Source of the DNA: Deltaproteobacteria bacterium
GTDB lineage: Bacteria; Desulfobacterota; Binatia; UBA1149; JAJCZL01
Reading direction: 5' to 3'
DNA length: 64,000 nt
NCBI GenBank assembly: GCA_029262415.1
Contig: JAJCZL010000078.1
Span: forward strand, 1-64,000
Position numbers and translations under genes: made by a program. This document shows, one piece after another, positions 49,284-58,557 of the stretch. Below the pieces are notes generated by a model. The model was given only the letters and a program-made list of their open reading frames with translations, made no database searches and had not been told where the DNA came from. How positions within the stretch are numbered: position 1 is the stretch's first letter; each line of letters starts with the position of its first letter.

Positions 49284-50222
49284 ATGCACACTGCTGACGT
49301 AACGCGCCTGCCGCCTTGGGTGGCGAACAAAACCGGACTCCTCGGTCCCGGCAACGACCTTAAGCGCCGTCTGCGCCGCGCAAAGCTCGTCACGGTGTGC
49401 GAAGAGGCGCGCTGCCCGAACCTCGGCGAGTGTTTCAGCCGCGGCACCGCCACCTTCATGATCCTTGGCGACACCTGCACCCGTCGGTGCGGTTTCTGTT
49501 CGGTCAAAACCGGTCGTCCGTCGGCGCCCGAAGCCGACGAGGCGAATCGTATCGCCGAGGCCGCCGCTGTGATGGGATTGCGTTATGTGGTGCTCACTAC
49601 GGTCGCCCGCGATGATCTCGAAGACCAAGGAGCAGGGCAGTTCGCACGTTGTATCTCCGCGCTTCGCACGCGCATTCCGTGGGTTGAGGTCGAGGTGCTC
49701 AGCGCAGATCTTGGCGGCAGATGCGATCTCATCGGCCGCGTCATCGAGGCGCGGCCCGAGGTGTTCGGCCACAACGTGGAAACCGTCCGCCGGCTTACAC
49801 CCTCCGTGCGCGGTCGCGCCGGCTACGAAAGATCTTTGCAGGTGCTACACACGGCAGGTCTACTAGCCGCAAATCTCGACGACGGCCGCACGCAGGTTAA
49901 GACCGGTTTGATGGTCGGGCTCGGGGAAACCAGAGCCGAGATCAGCGAGACGCTCGCCGAAATACACGCGACCGGCTGCTCGCTGCTGACGGTTGGGCAG
50001 TACCTGCGACCGACGCGAGAGCAGATGCCTGTCGATCGCTACGTGGAGCCACGCGAATTTGATGAGATCGCGGTTGAGGCGCGCGAGATCGGGTTCAAAG
50101 AGGTCGCTTCAGGTCCCTTGGTGCGGTCGTCGTACCGCGCCGATCGTCTGTTCGCTGCAGCTGCGGCTGCAGCGCCGTCAGCGGCTGCTGCTGCGACGGA
50201 CAACACGGGAGCGGCGGGCTAG
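49284..50222 (+). CDS. lipA: Lipoyl synthase
   Basis: A 312-residue radical SAM enzyme that inserts two sulfurs into octanoylated lipoyl domains. [13 protein letters not shown] holds the auxiliary-cluster Cys and CTRRCGFC the radical SAM cluster. [22 protein letters not shown] (part) and [16 protein letters not shown] are family signatures. The C-terminus has a low-complexity Ala-rich tail (last 25 residues) not essential to the fold. ATG start at 49284. Confidence 0.96.
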   Translation: MHTADVTRLPPWVANKTGLLGPGNDLKRRLRRAKLVTVCEEARCPNLGECFSRGTATFMILGDTCTRRCGFCSVKTGRPSAPEADEANRIAEAAAVMGLRYVVLTTVARDDLEDQGAGQFARCISALRTRIPWVEVEVLSADLGGRCDLIGRVIEARPEVFGHNVETVRRLTPSVRGRAGYERSLQVLHTAGLLAANLDDGRTQVKTGLMVGLGETRAEISETLAEIHATGCSLLTVGQYLRPTREQMPVDRYVEPREFDEIAVEAREIGFKEVASGPLVRSSYRADRLFAAAAAAAPSAAAAATDNTGAAG

Positions 50223-50310
50223 GTTCAATCAACAACCGGTCCGCCGCGTTGAGCCTCCTCGCTCTCGCGGGGAGGCGCATCAGCGGTGCCGACCGGGCCG
50301 GAGGAATGGA

Positions 50311-51495
50311 ATGTCAACAGAGTTCAAACGAATGCAGCGCCTGCCACCCTACGTGTTCAACGTAGTCGGTGAGCTAAAACAGCAAGCTCGCCGCAGAGGC
50401 GAGGACATTATCGACTTCGGGATGGGTAATCCCGACGGCGCTACTCCTGCGCACATCGTGGCCAAAGCCGACGAGGCGTTGCACAAGGCCAAAAACCACC
50501 GCTACTCGGTTTCGCGCGGCCTATACAAGCTGCGCCTTGCCGCCACCGCTTGGTACCAGCGTAAGTGGAATGTCGATCTCGACGCCGACACCGAAATGAT
50601 CTGCACCATGGGAGCGAAAGAGGGGCTTGGCCATCTGGTGCTCTGCGTGATCGGGCCAGGCGACTCAGTGTTGTGTCCGTCGCCGACCTATCCGATCCAT
50701 CAGTATTCGGCGATCATAGCGGGCGGCGATCTTCGTCACGTGCCGCTCATCCAAGGCGAAGACTTCTTTCAGTCGCTCGTCGATTCGATGCGCGACGCAT
50801 GGCCGAAACCGAAGCTGCTGATCATCAGCTTTCCCTCCAACCCGACCACTGAAGTGGTGACTCTGGAGTTCTTCGAAAAGGTCGTCGAGTTTGCGCGTGA
50901 ACACGAACTGCTGGTGATCCACGACAACGCGTACGCGGAGTTAACCTTCGACGGTTACGAAGCGCCGAGCTTTTTACAGGTGCCGGGTGCGCGCGAAGTC
51001 GGGGTGGAGATCTACACGCTGTCGAAAACCTACAATATGCCCGGATGGCGTATCGGATTTGTTGCCGGCAACAAAGAAATGATTGCTGCGCTATCGCGTC
51101 TGAAGTCCTATTACGACTACGGTATGTTCGCGCCGATCCAGGTTGCGGGGATCGAGGCGCTGAACGGACCTCAGGACTGTGTCGCCGATATCTGTGAGAT
51201 CTACAGGCAACGGCGCGACGACTTGGTCCGCGGGCTCGGGCGCATCGGCTGGGACGTCGCGCCGCCGAAGGCGACGATGTTTGTATGGGCGCAGATCCCC
51301 GAGGAGTTCCGCGCCTTGGGGTCGCTCGAGTTCACCAAATTGCTATTGAAAGAAGCCAAGGTTGCGGTGTCTCCTGGTATCGGCTTCGGACCCTACGGCG
51401 ATGACTTCGTACGCTTCTCGCTGATCGAGAACGACCATCGCACACGGCAGGCGATACGCGGAATTAAGAACGTACTCGGTGGGGCGGGGGCATAA
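50311..51495 (+). CDS. alaC: Aminotransferase, AlaC-like (glutamate-pyruvate type)
   Basis: A 394-residue class I/II PLP aminotransferase. It starts [21 protein letters not shown], close to E. coli AlaC, with [25 protein letters not shown] and [13 protein letters not shown] bind PLP, and [15 protein letters not shown] carries the Schiff-base Lys. AlaC makes alanine from pyruvate. Its place just before hom might instead mean a role in aspartate-family synthesis. ATG 50311 has GGAGGA six bases upstream. Confidence 0.88.
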   Translation: MSTEFKRMQRLPPYVFNVVGELKQQARRRGEDIIDFGMGNPDGATPAHIVAKADEALHKAKNHRYSVSRGLYKLRLAATAWYQRKWNVDLDADTEMICTMGAKEGLGHLVLCVIGPGDSVLCPSPTYPIHQYSAIIAGGDLRHVPLIQGEDFFQSLVDSMRDAWPKPKLLIISFPSNPTTEVVTLEFFEKVVEFAREHELLVIHDNAYAELTFDGYEAPSFLQVPGAREVGVEIYTLSKTYNMPGWRIGFVAGNKEMIAALSRLKSYYDYGMFAPIQVAGIEALNGPQDCVADICEIYRQRRDDLVRGLGRIGWDVAPPKATMFVWAQIPEEFRALGSLEFTKLLLKEAKVAVSPGIGFGPYGDDFVRFSLIENDHRTRQAIRGIKNVLGGAGA

Positions 51496-51497
51496 AG

Positions 51498-52832
51498 ATG
51501 GTGGCGCGGAAAAAACAGGTAGGCGTCGGTCTGATCGGCTTCGGCACGATCGGAACCGGTGTGGTGAAGATCCTGCGCGACCACGCGCGTGACATCGAGG
51601 CTCGTCTCGGCGCGCAACTAAAACTCGTGCGCATCGCCGATCTCGACACCCGGACAGATCGCGGCGTGCGTATGGATAAGGGCGTGCTAGGTAAGGACGC
51701 GCATGGCCTGATCGACGACTCTCGCGTCGATGTCGTGGTCGAACTCATCGGCGGCACCGAGCCGGCGAAGTCATTCATTACGCGCGCTTTGCTGCAGGGC
51801 AAGGCTGCGGTGACCGCGAACAAGGCATTGCTCAGTGTGCACGGGCTCGAGCTCGCCAAGATCGCAGAAAAACACGGAGCGTTGCTCGGCTACGAGGCCA
51901 GCACCGGCGGTGGCATTCCGATCATCCGCAGCATCCGCGAGGCGCTGGCCGGCGACCGTAACCGCGAGGTCTACGGGATCGTCAACGGCACCGCCAACTA
52001 CATTCTCTCGCAGATGACCAAGGGTGCCGGCAGCTTCGACGAAGTACTGGCGCGCGCGCAAGCGATGGGGCTGGCCGAAGCCGATCCGACATACGACGTT
52101 GACGGCATCGACTCGCTGCACAAGCTGGCAATTCTTGTCGCCGTAGCCTTCGGGAAGAAAATCAACCCCGCACGGGTTCACGTCGAAGGGATTCGCCACA
52201 TCAGCACTGCCGACATCGCCTATGCCACTGAGTTTGGCTACACGATCAAGCTGCTCGCCGTTGCCCGTGACACCCCGGTTGGGGTCGAGGCGCGTGTGCA
52301 CCCGACGATGGTGCCCAACTCGCATCTGCTATCGCAGGTCGGCGGGGCGTTCAATGCCATCGCTTTGCAAGGCGACGCGCTCGGTACCTCACTCTACTAC
52401 GGCCAAGGGGCCGGCATGATGCCGACCGCGACCGCAGTGGTTGCCGATGCGATCGACGCTGCACGCTGCGTTTTGGGGCACCGGGCGCCTTCGGTACCGC
52501 CGTTTGGGCGGCCTGCGCGCGAAATTCGTGTCGCCAAGGTGCTACCGATGGCCGATTTGGCCCATGAGCATTACGTTCGCTTCAAGCTCGCGGATAAGCC
52601 CGGAGTTTTGGCGAAAATTACCGCTATACTGGCCAAGGAAGAGATCGGGATTGCCACTGTCGCACAACACGAAGAGCGCGCCGTGCGTGGTGCTGTGCCG
52701 GTGGTGATCCGCACGCACCGGGTCGTCGAGGGCGCGCTCAAACGGGCCCTTAACCGCATCGACGTGCTGAAGGACTGCCGTGCCAGGCCGGTGTCGATCC
52801 GAGTCGAAGAAAGATTGGGAGAACGAAACTGA
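51498..52832 (+). CDS. hom: Homoserine dehydrogenase
   Basis: A 444-residue enzyme that reduces aspartate semialdehyde to homoserine. VGLIGFGTIGTGVVKIL binds NAD(P), VNGTANYILSQMT and GLAEADPTYDVDGIDSLHKL are the catalytic region with the key Asp and Lys. A C-terminal ACT domain (FKLADKPGVLAKITAILAKE) suggests feedback by threonine. It starts two bases after alaC. Confidence 0.97.
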   Translation: MVARKKQVGVGLIGFGTIGTGVVKILRDHARDIEARLGAQLKLVRIADLDTRTDRGVRMDKGVLGKDAHGLIDDSRVDVVVELIGGTEPAKSFITRALLQGKAAVTANKALLSVHGLELAKIAEKHGALLGYEASTGGGIPIIRSIREALAGDRNREVYGIVNGTANYILSQMTKGAGSFDEVLARAQAMGLAEADPTYDVDGIDSLHKLAILVAVAFGKKINPARVHVEGIRHISTADIAYATEFGYTIKLLAVARDTPVGVEARVHPTMVPNSHLLSQVGGAFNAIALQGDALGTSLYYGQGAGMMPTATAVVADAIDAARCVLGHRAPSVPPFGRPAREIRVAKVLPMADLAHEHYVRFKLADKPGVLAKITAILAKEEIGIATVAQHEERAVRGAVPVVIRTHRVVEGALKRALNRIDVLKDCRARPVSIRVEERLGERN

Positions 52833-52833
52833 A

Positions 52834-53886
52834 ATGAGTTGGGCCGGAGTAGTCGATCAATACCGCGCGCGATTGCCCGTGGGTGACACGCAGGCGGTGA
52901 CCTTGCACGAGGGCAACACGCCCTTGATAGAGGTACCGCAATTGGCGCGCGAGATCGGGCTCGACGCCCGCGTGTTTGTGAAGTACGAAGGCTTGAACCC
53001 GACCGGGTCCTTCAAAGACCGCGGCATGACGGTTGCGATTACGATGGCGGCAGCCGCAGGTTCGCGCGCCGTGATCTGCGCGTCGACCGGTAACACCTCT
53101 GCCGCTGCCGCGGCCTACGCCGCGCGCGCCGGCATGAAGGCTTTTGTGATTGTCCCCGAAGGAAAGATTGCGCTCGGCAAACTCTCGCAGGCGTTGATGC
53201 ACGGAGCGCAAGTTCTCGAGGTTAAGGGCGGCTTCGACGAGGCGTTCGAAGTTGTCTCTGGTGTTGCCGAGGCGCGGCCCGTCACGGTCGTCAACTCGAT
53301 CAACCCGTATCGTCTGCAAGGCCAAAAGACCGCGGCGTTCGAGATCTGCGATACGCTCGGGCGGGCGCCCGATTTCCACATCTTGCCGGTCGGCAATGCC
53401 GGCAACATCACCGCTTATTGGATGGGCTACAGCGAGTATCACGACGAGGGGATCACCTCCTCGCGACCGCGAATGATGGGTTTCCAGGCTGCCGGCGCAG
53501 CCCCGATCGTAGAAGGCAGGCGCGTTGAGAAACCCGAAACCGTGGCTTCTGCGATTCGTATCGGCAACCCGGTTAGCTGGAAACAGGCCGAGGCTGCGCG
53601 TGATGAATCGGGTGGAGCGATCAATGCAGTCACCGATGAGAAGATTCTCGACGCCTACAAGTTGCTGGCCGCCACCGAAGGAGTCTTCGCAGAGCCCGCC
53701 TCGGCAGCCTCGATTGCGGGACTCATCGCACTCCATGAGGAGAAGGTCATCAGTGCGGGTGCGACCGTTGTATGCACGCTGACCGGCCACGGACTCAAAG
53801 ACCCGACCACCGCCATCGACGTCAACGGCGGGTCGACCAAGATTCCCGCCGACGTCGCTACGGCCATCAAGGTCATGGGCCTCTAG
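52834..53886 (+). CDS. thrC: Threonine synthase
   Basis: A 350-residue PLP enzyme that makes threonine from O-phosphohomoserine. The NPTGSFKDRGM motif holds the PLP Lys, ASTGNTSAAAAAYAARAG is the phosphate-binding loop, and LPVGNAGNITAYWMGY is conserved. The 350-residue chain is of the shorter type. ATG 52834 is preceded by GGGAGAA; the longer open frame upstream overlaps hom. Confidence 0.95.
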   Translation: MSWAGVVDQYRARLPVGDTQAVTLHEGNTPLIEVPQLAREIGLDARVFVKYEGLNPTGSFKDRGMTVAITMAAAAGSRAVICASTGNTSAAAAAYAARAGMKAFVIVPEGKIALGKLSQALMHGAQVLEVKGGFDEAFEVVSGVAEARPVTVVNSINPYRLQGQKTAAFEICDTLGRAPDFHILPVGNAGNITAYWMGYSEYHDEGITSSRPRMMGFQAAGAAPIVEGRRVEKPETVASAIRIGNPVSWKQAEAARDESGGAINAVTDEKILDAYKLLAATEGVFAEPASAASIAGLIALHEEKVISAGATVVCTLTGHGLKDPTTAIDVNGGSTKIPADVATAIKVMGL

Positions 53887-53961
53887 TCAAGGAGTCAGGC
53901 CCACTTTGCAAGGGTTGACAAGACGGCGCGCTGCCCGGACGCTGGAGCTCAGAGGCGACGG

Positions 53962-55173
53962 ATGAAGTACGTAGTGATCCAGGGCGACGGGATGTCGGAC
54001 TTTCCCGTCGAGTCACTCGGAGGGCTTACCCCTCTCGAGAAAGCCCACACGCCAAATCTTGATCGACTGGCCGCCGAAGGCCGCTTCGGGCTGGTGCGCA
54101 CTATTCCCGTGGGACTTCCGCCGGGCACCGATGTCGGTACGATGTCGATTCTCGGCTACGACCCAAGCAAGTTCCACACCGGCCGTTCTCCGATCGAGGC
54201 CGCGAGCATGGGGATCGATCTGGCCGACGACGATGTCGCATTCCGCTGCAACCTGATCACACTCGACGGCGAAGGTGACGCGGCGGTGATGAACGACTTT
54301 ACCGCCGGCCACGTGAGTTCAGGGGATGCGTCTGAGATCATCGGCGCGCTCGAGGATGGGCTCGGTGGCAGCGACGTCGAGTTCCATCCCGGCGTCAGCT
54401 ATCGCCACTTGATGGTATGGCACGGCGGTGAAGCGGCGATGGCAACGACGCCTCCCCACGACATCACCGATCAGAAGGTCCTGCCACATCTCGCCTCCGG
54501 CAAGGGCAGCGAACGGCTCCACGAGCTGATGACCGCAGCGCGCAAGATCATAAAGGGGCACCCGGTCAATGATCGGCGGGAAGCACGCGGTGAGAAACGC
54601 GTAACCGATATCTGGCTTTGGGGTCAGGGGCGCCGTCCGTCCATACCGACGCTGACCGAACGCTACGGTCTGCGTGGCGGTGTAATCACCGCCGTCGATG
54701 TCGTCGCTGGGCTTGGTCACCTGGCCGGGTTTGAGCGTATCAACGTTCCCGGAATCACCGGCTTCGTCGACACCAACTTCAAGGGTAAAGGTGAGTACGC
54801 CTTGAACGCACTCGAGAAATTCGATCTCGTCTTCGTCCACGTCGAGGCCCCCGATGAGTCCGGGCATATGGGTGACGCAGACCTTAAAGTGAAATCGATC
54901 GAAGAACTCGACGAGAAGGTTATCGGTACGATTTTGAACGGCATCGACCGCTACGGCGACTGGGTGATGATGGTATTGCCCGACCACGCCACCCCGGTTT
55001 CGACTAAGACCCATTCGGCGGATCCGGTTCCGTTCGCTATAATGGGCTCCAGCGAGGCGGTGGGAAGCGGACACGCATACGGCGAACGTGAGGCCGTGTC
55101 GACGGGCGTACTGATCGACGACGGATATACCTTGCTCGACCGTTTCCTCAGCAACACGTGGAAAGAAATCTAG
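53962..55173 (+). CDS. ApgM-family protein, proposed alternative homoserine kinase
   Basis: A 403-residue member of the alkaline-phosphatase superfamily, ApgM (archaeal cofactor-independent phosphoglycerate mutase) branch. VIQGDGMSDFPVESLGG binds metal, GTDVGTMSILGYDPSKF holds the catalytic Ser region, HVEAPDESGHMGD and LPDHATP give further ligands. This subgroup near threonine genes matches the family described as proposed homoserine kinase. hom and thrC lie immediately upstream and no classical thrB is in the window, which supports that role. Phosphoglycerate mutase activity remains the alternative. Confidence 0.75.
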   Translation: MKYVVIQGDGMSDFPVESLGGLTPLEKAHTPNLDRLAAEGRFGLVRTIPVGLPPGTDVGTMSILGYDPSKFHTGRSPIEAASMGIDLADDDVAFRCNLITLDGEGDAAVMNDFTAGHVSSGDASEIIGALEDGLGGSDVEFHPGVSYRHLMVWHGGEAAMATTPPHDITDQKVLPHLASGKGSERLHELMTAARKIIKGHPVNDRREARGEKRVTDIWLWGQGRRPSIPTLTERYGLRGGVITAVDVVAGLGHLAGFERINVPGITGFVDTNFKGKGEYALNALEKFDLVFVHVEAPDESGHMGDADLKVKSIEELDEKVIGTILNGIDRYGDWVMMVLPDHATPVSTKTHSADPVPFAIMGSSEAVGSGHAYGEREAVSTGVLIDDGYTLLDRFLSNTWKEI

Positions 55174-56114
55174 CCCTAGAACTGTGCCGCGTTACCGAAG
55201 CTGCAGCCCTGGCCGCTGCGCGCGAGAACGGACGTGGTGATGAGATGGCGCCCGAGCGCGCTGCCGTCGAAGCCATTAAGCTGGTGTTCGATACCATCGG
55301 GGTACGCGGCCGGGTGGTTGTCGGCGGCACTCAGTACGGCGATGAGCTAGCTGTCGGCCACGACCTCGGTGGTCCCGACGCACCTCACGAGGCCGACATC
55401 GCCGTCAACGCGGTCGAGGGCGGTATCAGTTGCGCTCTAGGCGGGCCGAATGCGATGTCGGTGATGGCGCTTGCGCCGCGCGGTGGTTTTCTGAACTGCC
55501 CGCCCAACACCTATATGGAGAAGATCGCGACCGTCGGCGTCGCTGCTGGCGAGGTAAGCCTCGATAAGAGTCCGGCCGAAAATCTCAAGGCCTTGGCCAA
55601 GCTCAAGGGGGTCTACGTCGAAGATCTGACGGTGGTCATCCTTGACCGTCCGCGTCACGACAGCTTGGTAGATGCCGTGCGCACCGCCGGCGCGCGCGTC
55701 AAGCTAATTCCCCACGGGGATGTAGCTGCAGCGATGGCCGCTGCCCGTGATGACTCGGGTGTCGATCTACTGATGGGCACAGGGGGTTCGGCGCAGGGCG
55801 TTCTTTCGGCTGCAGCAATCAAGTGTATGGGTGGCTTTATGCAATGTCGCTTCCGGCCGCGCAGTCAGGGAGAAGCCAACGCGCTATACGCCTGTGGGGT
55901 GAACGACGTCGATGTCATTCTCGACAGCGAAGCGATGGCTCAAGGAAGCGTCCTGGTCGCGGCGACCGGTGTGACCGACGGTGAATATCTGCGCGGGGTT
56001 CGGTTCTTCAAAGGGGGCGCGACCTCCAACTCGGTGGTCATGCGCTCGGCGAGCGGCACCGTGCGTCTTTTAGACACCCGCCACAAGTTCGACTACCGAC
56101 CTGACTACAAGTAA
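55158..56114 (+). CDS. GlpX-like protein with degenerate active site
   Basis: A 318-residue full-length relative of class II fructose-1,6-bisphosphatase (GlpX). The scaffold is well kept: LALELCRVTEAAALAAAREN, TVVILDRPRHDSLVDAV, GDVAAAMAAARDD and ATGVTDGEYLRGVRFF. Compared with E. coli GlpX, the catalytic and metal residues are changed: Lys29 to Glu, Asp33 to Glu, Glu57 to Gly, Asp85 to Asn (residue 84) and Glu213 to Gln. Only Glu88 (residue 87) stays. It is not interrupted, so it seems to be selected for another role. GTG start overlaps the ApgM gene by 16 bases. Confidence 0.8.
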   Translation: MERNLALELCRVTEAAALAAARENGRGDEMAPERAAVEAIKLVFDTIGVRGRVVVGGTQYGDELAVGHDLGGPDAPHEADIAVNAVEGGISCALGGPNAMSVMALAPRGGFLNCPPNTYMEKIATVGVAAGEVSLDKSPAENLKALAKLKGVYVEDLTVVILDRPRHDSLVDAVRTAGARVKLIPHGDVAAAMAAARDDSGVDLLMGTGGSAQGVLSAAAIKCMGGFMQCRFRPRSQGEANALYACGVNDVDVILDSEAMAQGSVLVAATGVTDGEYLRGVRFFKGGATSNSVVMRSASGTVRLLDTRHKFDYRPDYK

Positions 56115-56345
56115 TCGGTGGCAACCGGAGACTGCCCCAAGACTGCTCAAAGTTTCAGAGGCGCTAATGTAGACTCGTCGGCATGAGCGAGGCGGAGCGT
56201 CTCGAAGGTCAGCGGCGAATGGGCATTGGTATGCAGTGCGTTTAACCTGCGGCGGCTGATAGCCTTGGCGCCGGCTCCAGCATGATGCGAGTGGCTCTAC
56301 AGGCGTTCGCAAGATGAGAGACACCGTCAATGACAGGCCAGGCTG

Positions 56346-56365
56346 CACATTCCGCGCGGAATGTG
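56346..56365. repeat. 20-bp perfect palindrome
   Basis: CACATTCCGC followed directly by GCGGAATGTG, with no spacer, between the convergent ends of the GlpX-like and the lipocalin-like genes. It has no T-run. A protein-binding site or a cruciform-type signal is as likely as a terminator. Confidence 0.8.
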
Positions 56366-56402
56366 GAACCTCCATGACCCGCCGCGCAGCCTTGCTCGAC
56401 GA

Positions 56403-57530
56403 TCAATTGCCAGCGCCGTCGAAGAAGTCCTTGAAGCCGGCGGGCAGATAGGGTCCGATACTTACCTGCTCGAGTACGCCGATGCCGGTTTGTCTCCCGT
56501 CGCTTGCTCGCACGACTTGTTGCACGTGTAGATTCATCGGCGCGAGCATGTCGAGCGCCTTCGGGTCGAACGATTCGTGTCCGGTCGCCAACTCGCCTTT
56601 CCACATCCCTTGGCCCCACTCGGGATGGGAGTATCCCAGGCCCTTCATCTGGAACTTGAGAATCGGCTCAAGCGCGATCGTGCGGGTATCGCCGTTAAGA
56701 CAGATCAGGTCGATCTCGGCAGATGCGGCCAGCCGTGTCCCCTGTACGTAGGTAATGCGATGGTGCGCAGTCGCCATGCGCTCGTCGCGCCCGTCTTGCA
56801 CACCAGGAATCTCAGTTTCGGTTGCGTAGAGTGGGGCTACAAGTGCCTCTCTGACCAGCGCGTTGCCGCGTTCGCCGTCAAAGAAGATTGCATGTGAGAT
56901 ATGGTCGTCCCAGAACAGCGGAGCCCACAAGAAGAACATCCCGTCCGGACGCGCCGGCGCGCCCCCCGTTTCCGGCTCTCCGACGCGACGCACACCCCAA
57001 GATCGATCCTTGGTGCCGCGGCAAACCTCATCGTCTACTTTAATCTCTCCGTCGGGATGACTGACGACACCGCTCCAGCGGCCGAACTGGTCGAACCGCG
57101 TTGCGTCCATTACGCGGCGCGCTCCCGACCAGAGCATCTGCCGCGCCTCTTGAATCGAAGCCGTTCGTGCCGAGAAGGTGAGGTCGCATGAGATGCCGCT
57201 TTCGTTGTCGTCCAAGATCACCCGCGTTCGGCGCATCGGCTCGACTACCTCGATACGGAGCGGGCCGACCCGCATGTCGGTGCGTTCACTCGGCGCGCGC
57301 CGCGAACCGAAAAAGCAGTGTTGCCGCGAATCCGGCTCTACGACACTGAACGCACCGTCCAAGATGCCGCGATGCGGATACACGGCCATTCCGACTGCGA
57401 AGTAGTAAGAGCCGTCCGCGGCGTAACCGTTGAACCAGGTACGATCATAAGCGTTACGATCGCTCGTCTGAGGATGGGCGAGCGGCTCGGGCGTTTGATG
57501 AACAGGGAAGTCATCTAGCTTGTTAAGCAT
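56403..57530 (-). CDS. Uncharacterised protein, possible lipocalin-like (CrtC/AttH-type) fold
   Basis: A 375-residue cytoplasmic protein without signal peptide. YAADGSYYFAVGMAVYPHRG, DRSWGVRRVG and WAPLFWDDHISHAIFFDGERGN are the clearest conserved-looking segments. The alternating strand pattern over two halves resembles the double lipocalin fold of hydroxyneurosporene synthase relatives. It may bind or modify a lipid. ATG 57530 is used, with GAGGA 8-9 bases upstream. Enoyl-CoA hydratase lies upstream on the same strand. Function not assigned. Confidence 0.7.
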   Translation of the reverse strand: MLNKLDDFPVHQTPEPLAHPQTSDRNAYDRTWFNGYAADGSYYFAVGMAVYPHRGILDGAFSVVEPDSRQHCFFGSRRAPSERTDMRVGPLRIEVVEPMRRTRVILDDNESGISCDLTFSARTASIQEARQMLWSGARRVMDATRFDQFGRWSGVVSHPDGEIKVDDEVCRGTKDRSWGVRRVGEPETGGAPARPDGMFFLWAPLFWDDHISHAIFFDGERGNALVREALVAPLYATETEIPGVQDGRDERMATAHHRITYVQGTRLAASAEIDLICLNGDTRTIALEPILKFQMKGLGYSHPEWGQGMWKGELATGHESFDPKALDMLAPMNLHVQQVVRASDGRQTGIGVLEQVSIGPYLPAGFKDFFDGAGN

Positions 57531-57717
57531 TGGCAATCCTCGATGTGTATTCTCGTAGGTAGGTAGCTGGAGCACGGTGAGGTGGCCGAGCTGCCGCAAC
57601 TCGATCGGGAGCGCGTCAGTGTCGTGCTCGCGGATGATAGCAGGTGGTCGGGGCTACGCTGTCCGTCGTCAGCTTCCGCGACTTGAAGGTCGTAGCCGGT
57701 CGAACCGGCAGCGCGAA

Positions 57718-58476
57718 TTACCTGCCCGACCATTTCGGCGGCCGCTTTTCGGCGAAGGCTTTGGGACCTTCTTTAGCGTCGTCCGAGGCGAATACCGCCG
57801 CTTGCACGGGAGCCTGCAACTTCCAGAACTCTTTTTCGGTGAGTCCTTGGGTCGCTTGAATCAACTGCTTGGAAGCCGCGACGGCGAGCGGTGCGTTCTT
57901 CGCGACACGCGCAGCGAGTTCGAGCGCGACATCGACTGCGCCGCCCTTGTCGACCAGGCGTGCTACCAGGCCGTAATCGGCGGCTTGTTCCGCGGTGATC
58001 GGGTCGGCAGTGATGGCCATCTCCATGGCTTTGCCGTACCCGACGCGCGCGGGCAGGCGGAGCAGTCCGCCGGCAGCGGCGAACAGGCCGACACCGGCTT
58101 CAGGGATGCCGAGCTTCGCGCCTTTTGCAGCCACCAACAAGTCACAGCTCAACGCCAACTCCAGACCGCCGGCGAGGGCGAACCCTTCGATGGCGCCGAT
58201 CAGCGGTTTCTTAGAACCATGTATGATGAACTTCATCATCGGGCCAATGTCTTCGCCACGCGCGAAGGCTTTGAGGTCCATCCCTGCACAGAAGCCGCGA
58301 CCTGCGCCGGTTAGCACGGCAGCCGTTAAACCCGGATCGTTCTCGAGTTCTTCGATTGCAGCGACCAAGCCTGACGACAGCGCACCGTTGATCGCGTTCA
58401 TAGCGTCAGGACGGTTCAGCGTTATCAGTAACACCCGATCGCGTCGTTCGGTCAGTACTGCTGCTTGTTCACTCAT
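57718..58476 (-). CDS. Enoyl-CoA hydratase/isomerase family protein
   Basis: A 252-residue crotonase. TLNRPDAMNAINGAL, GAGRGFCAGMDLKAFA (oxyanion hole) and GFALAGGLELALSCDLL and IPEAGVGLFAAAGG are family motifs. Two acidic residues, Glu in GGLELAL and Glu in IPEAG, are those used by hydratases, so hydration of a trans-2-enoyl-CoA is plausible. Acyl chain length unknown. Confidence 0.9.
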   Translation of the reverse strand: MSEQAAVLTERRDRVLLITLNRPDAMNAINGALSSGLVAAIEELENDPGLTAAVLTGAGRGFCAGMDLKAFARGEDIGPMMKFIIHGSKKPLIGAIEGFALAGGLELALSCDLLVAAKGAKLGIPEAGVGLFAAAGGLLRLPARVGYGKAMEMAITADPITAEQAADYGLVARLVDKGGAVDVALELAARVAKNAPLAVAASKQLIQATQGLTEKEFWKLQAPVQAAVFASDDAKEGPKAFAEKRPPKWSGR

Positions 58477-58557
58477 GTTGTTGCTGGGGTCGTTATCCGA
58501 GTTGGGTTGAACACAGGCGATTCCATTGGTGATACCAGGAGTAGGGCACGGTGGGCG

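Noticed and set aside
53915-53920. TTGACA before the ApgM-like gene as a promoter
   Set aside because: No -10 box at 16-18 bases; the gene more likely belongs to the hom-thrC transcript.
57695-57709. GCCGGT-CGA-ACCGGC hairpin below the enoyl-CoA hydratase stop
   Set aside because: Only six pairs and no T-run in the direction of transcription, so it is not called as a terminator.
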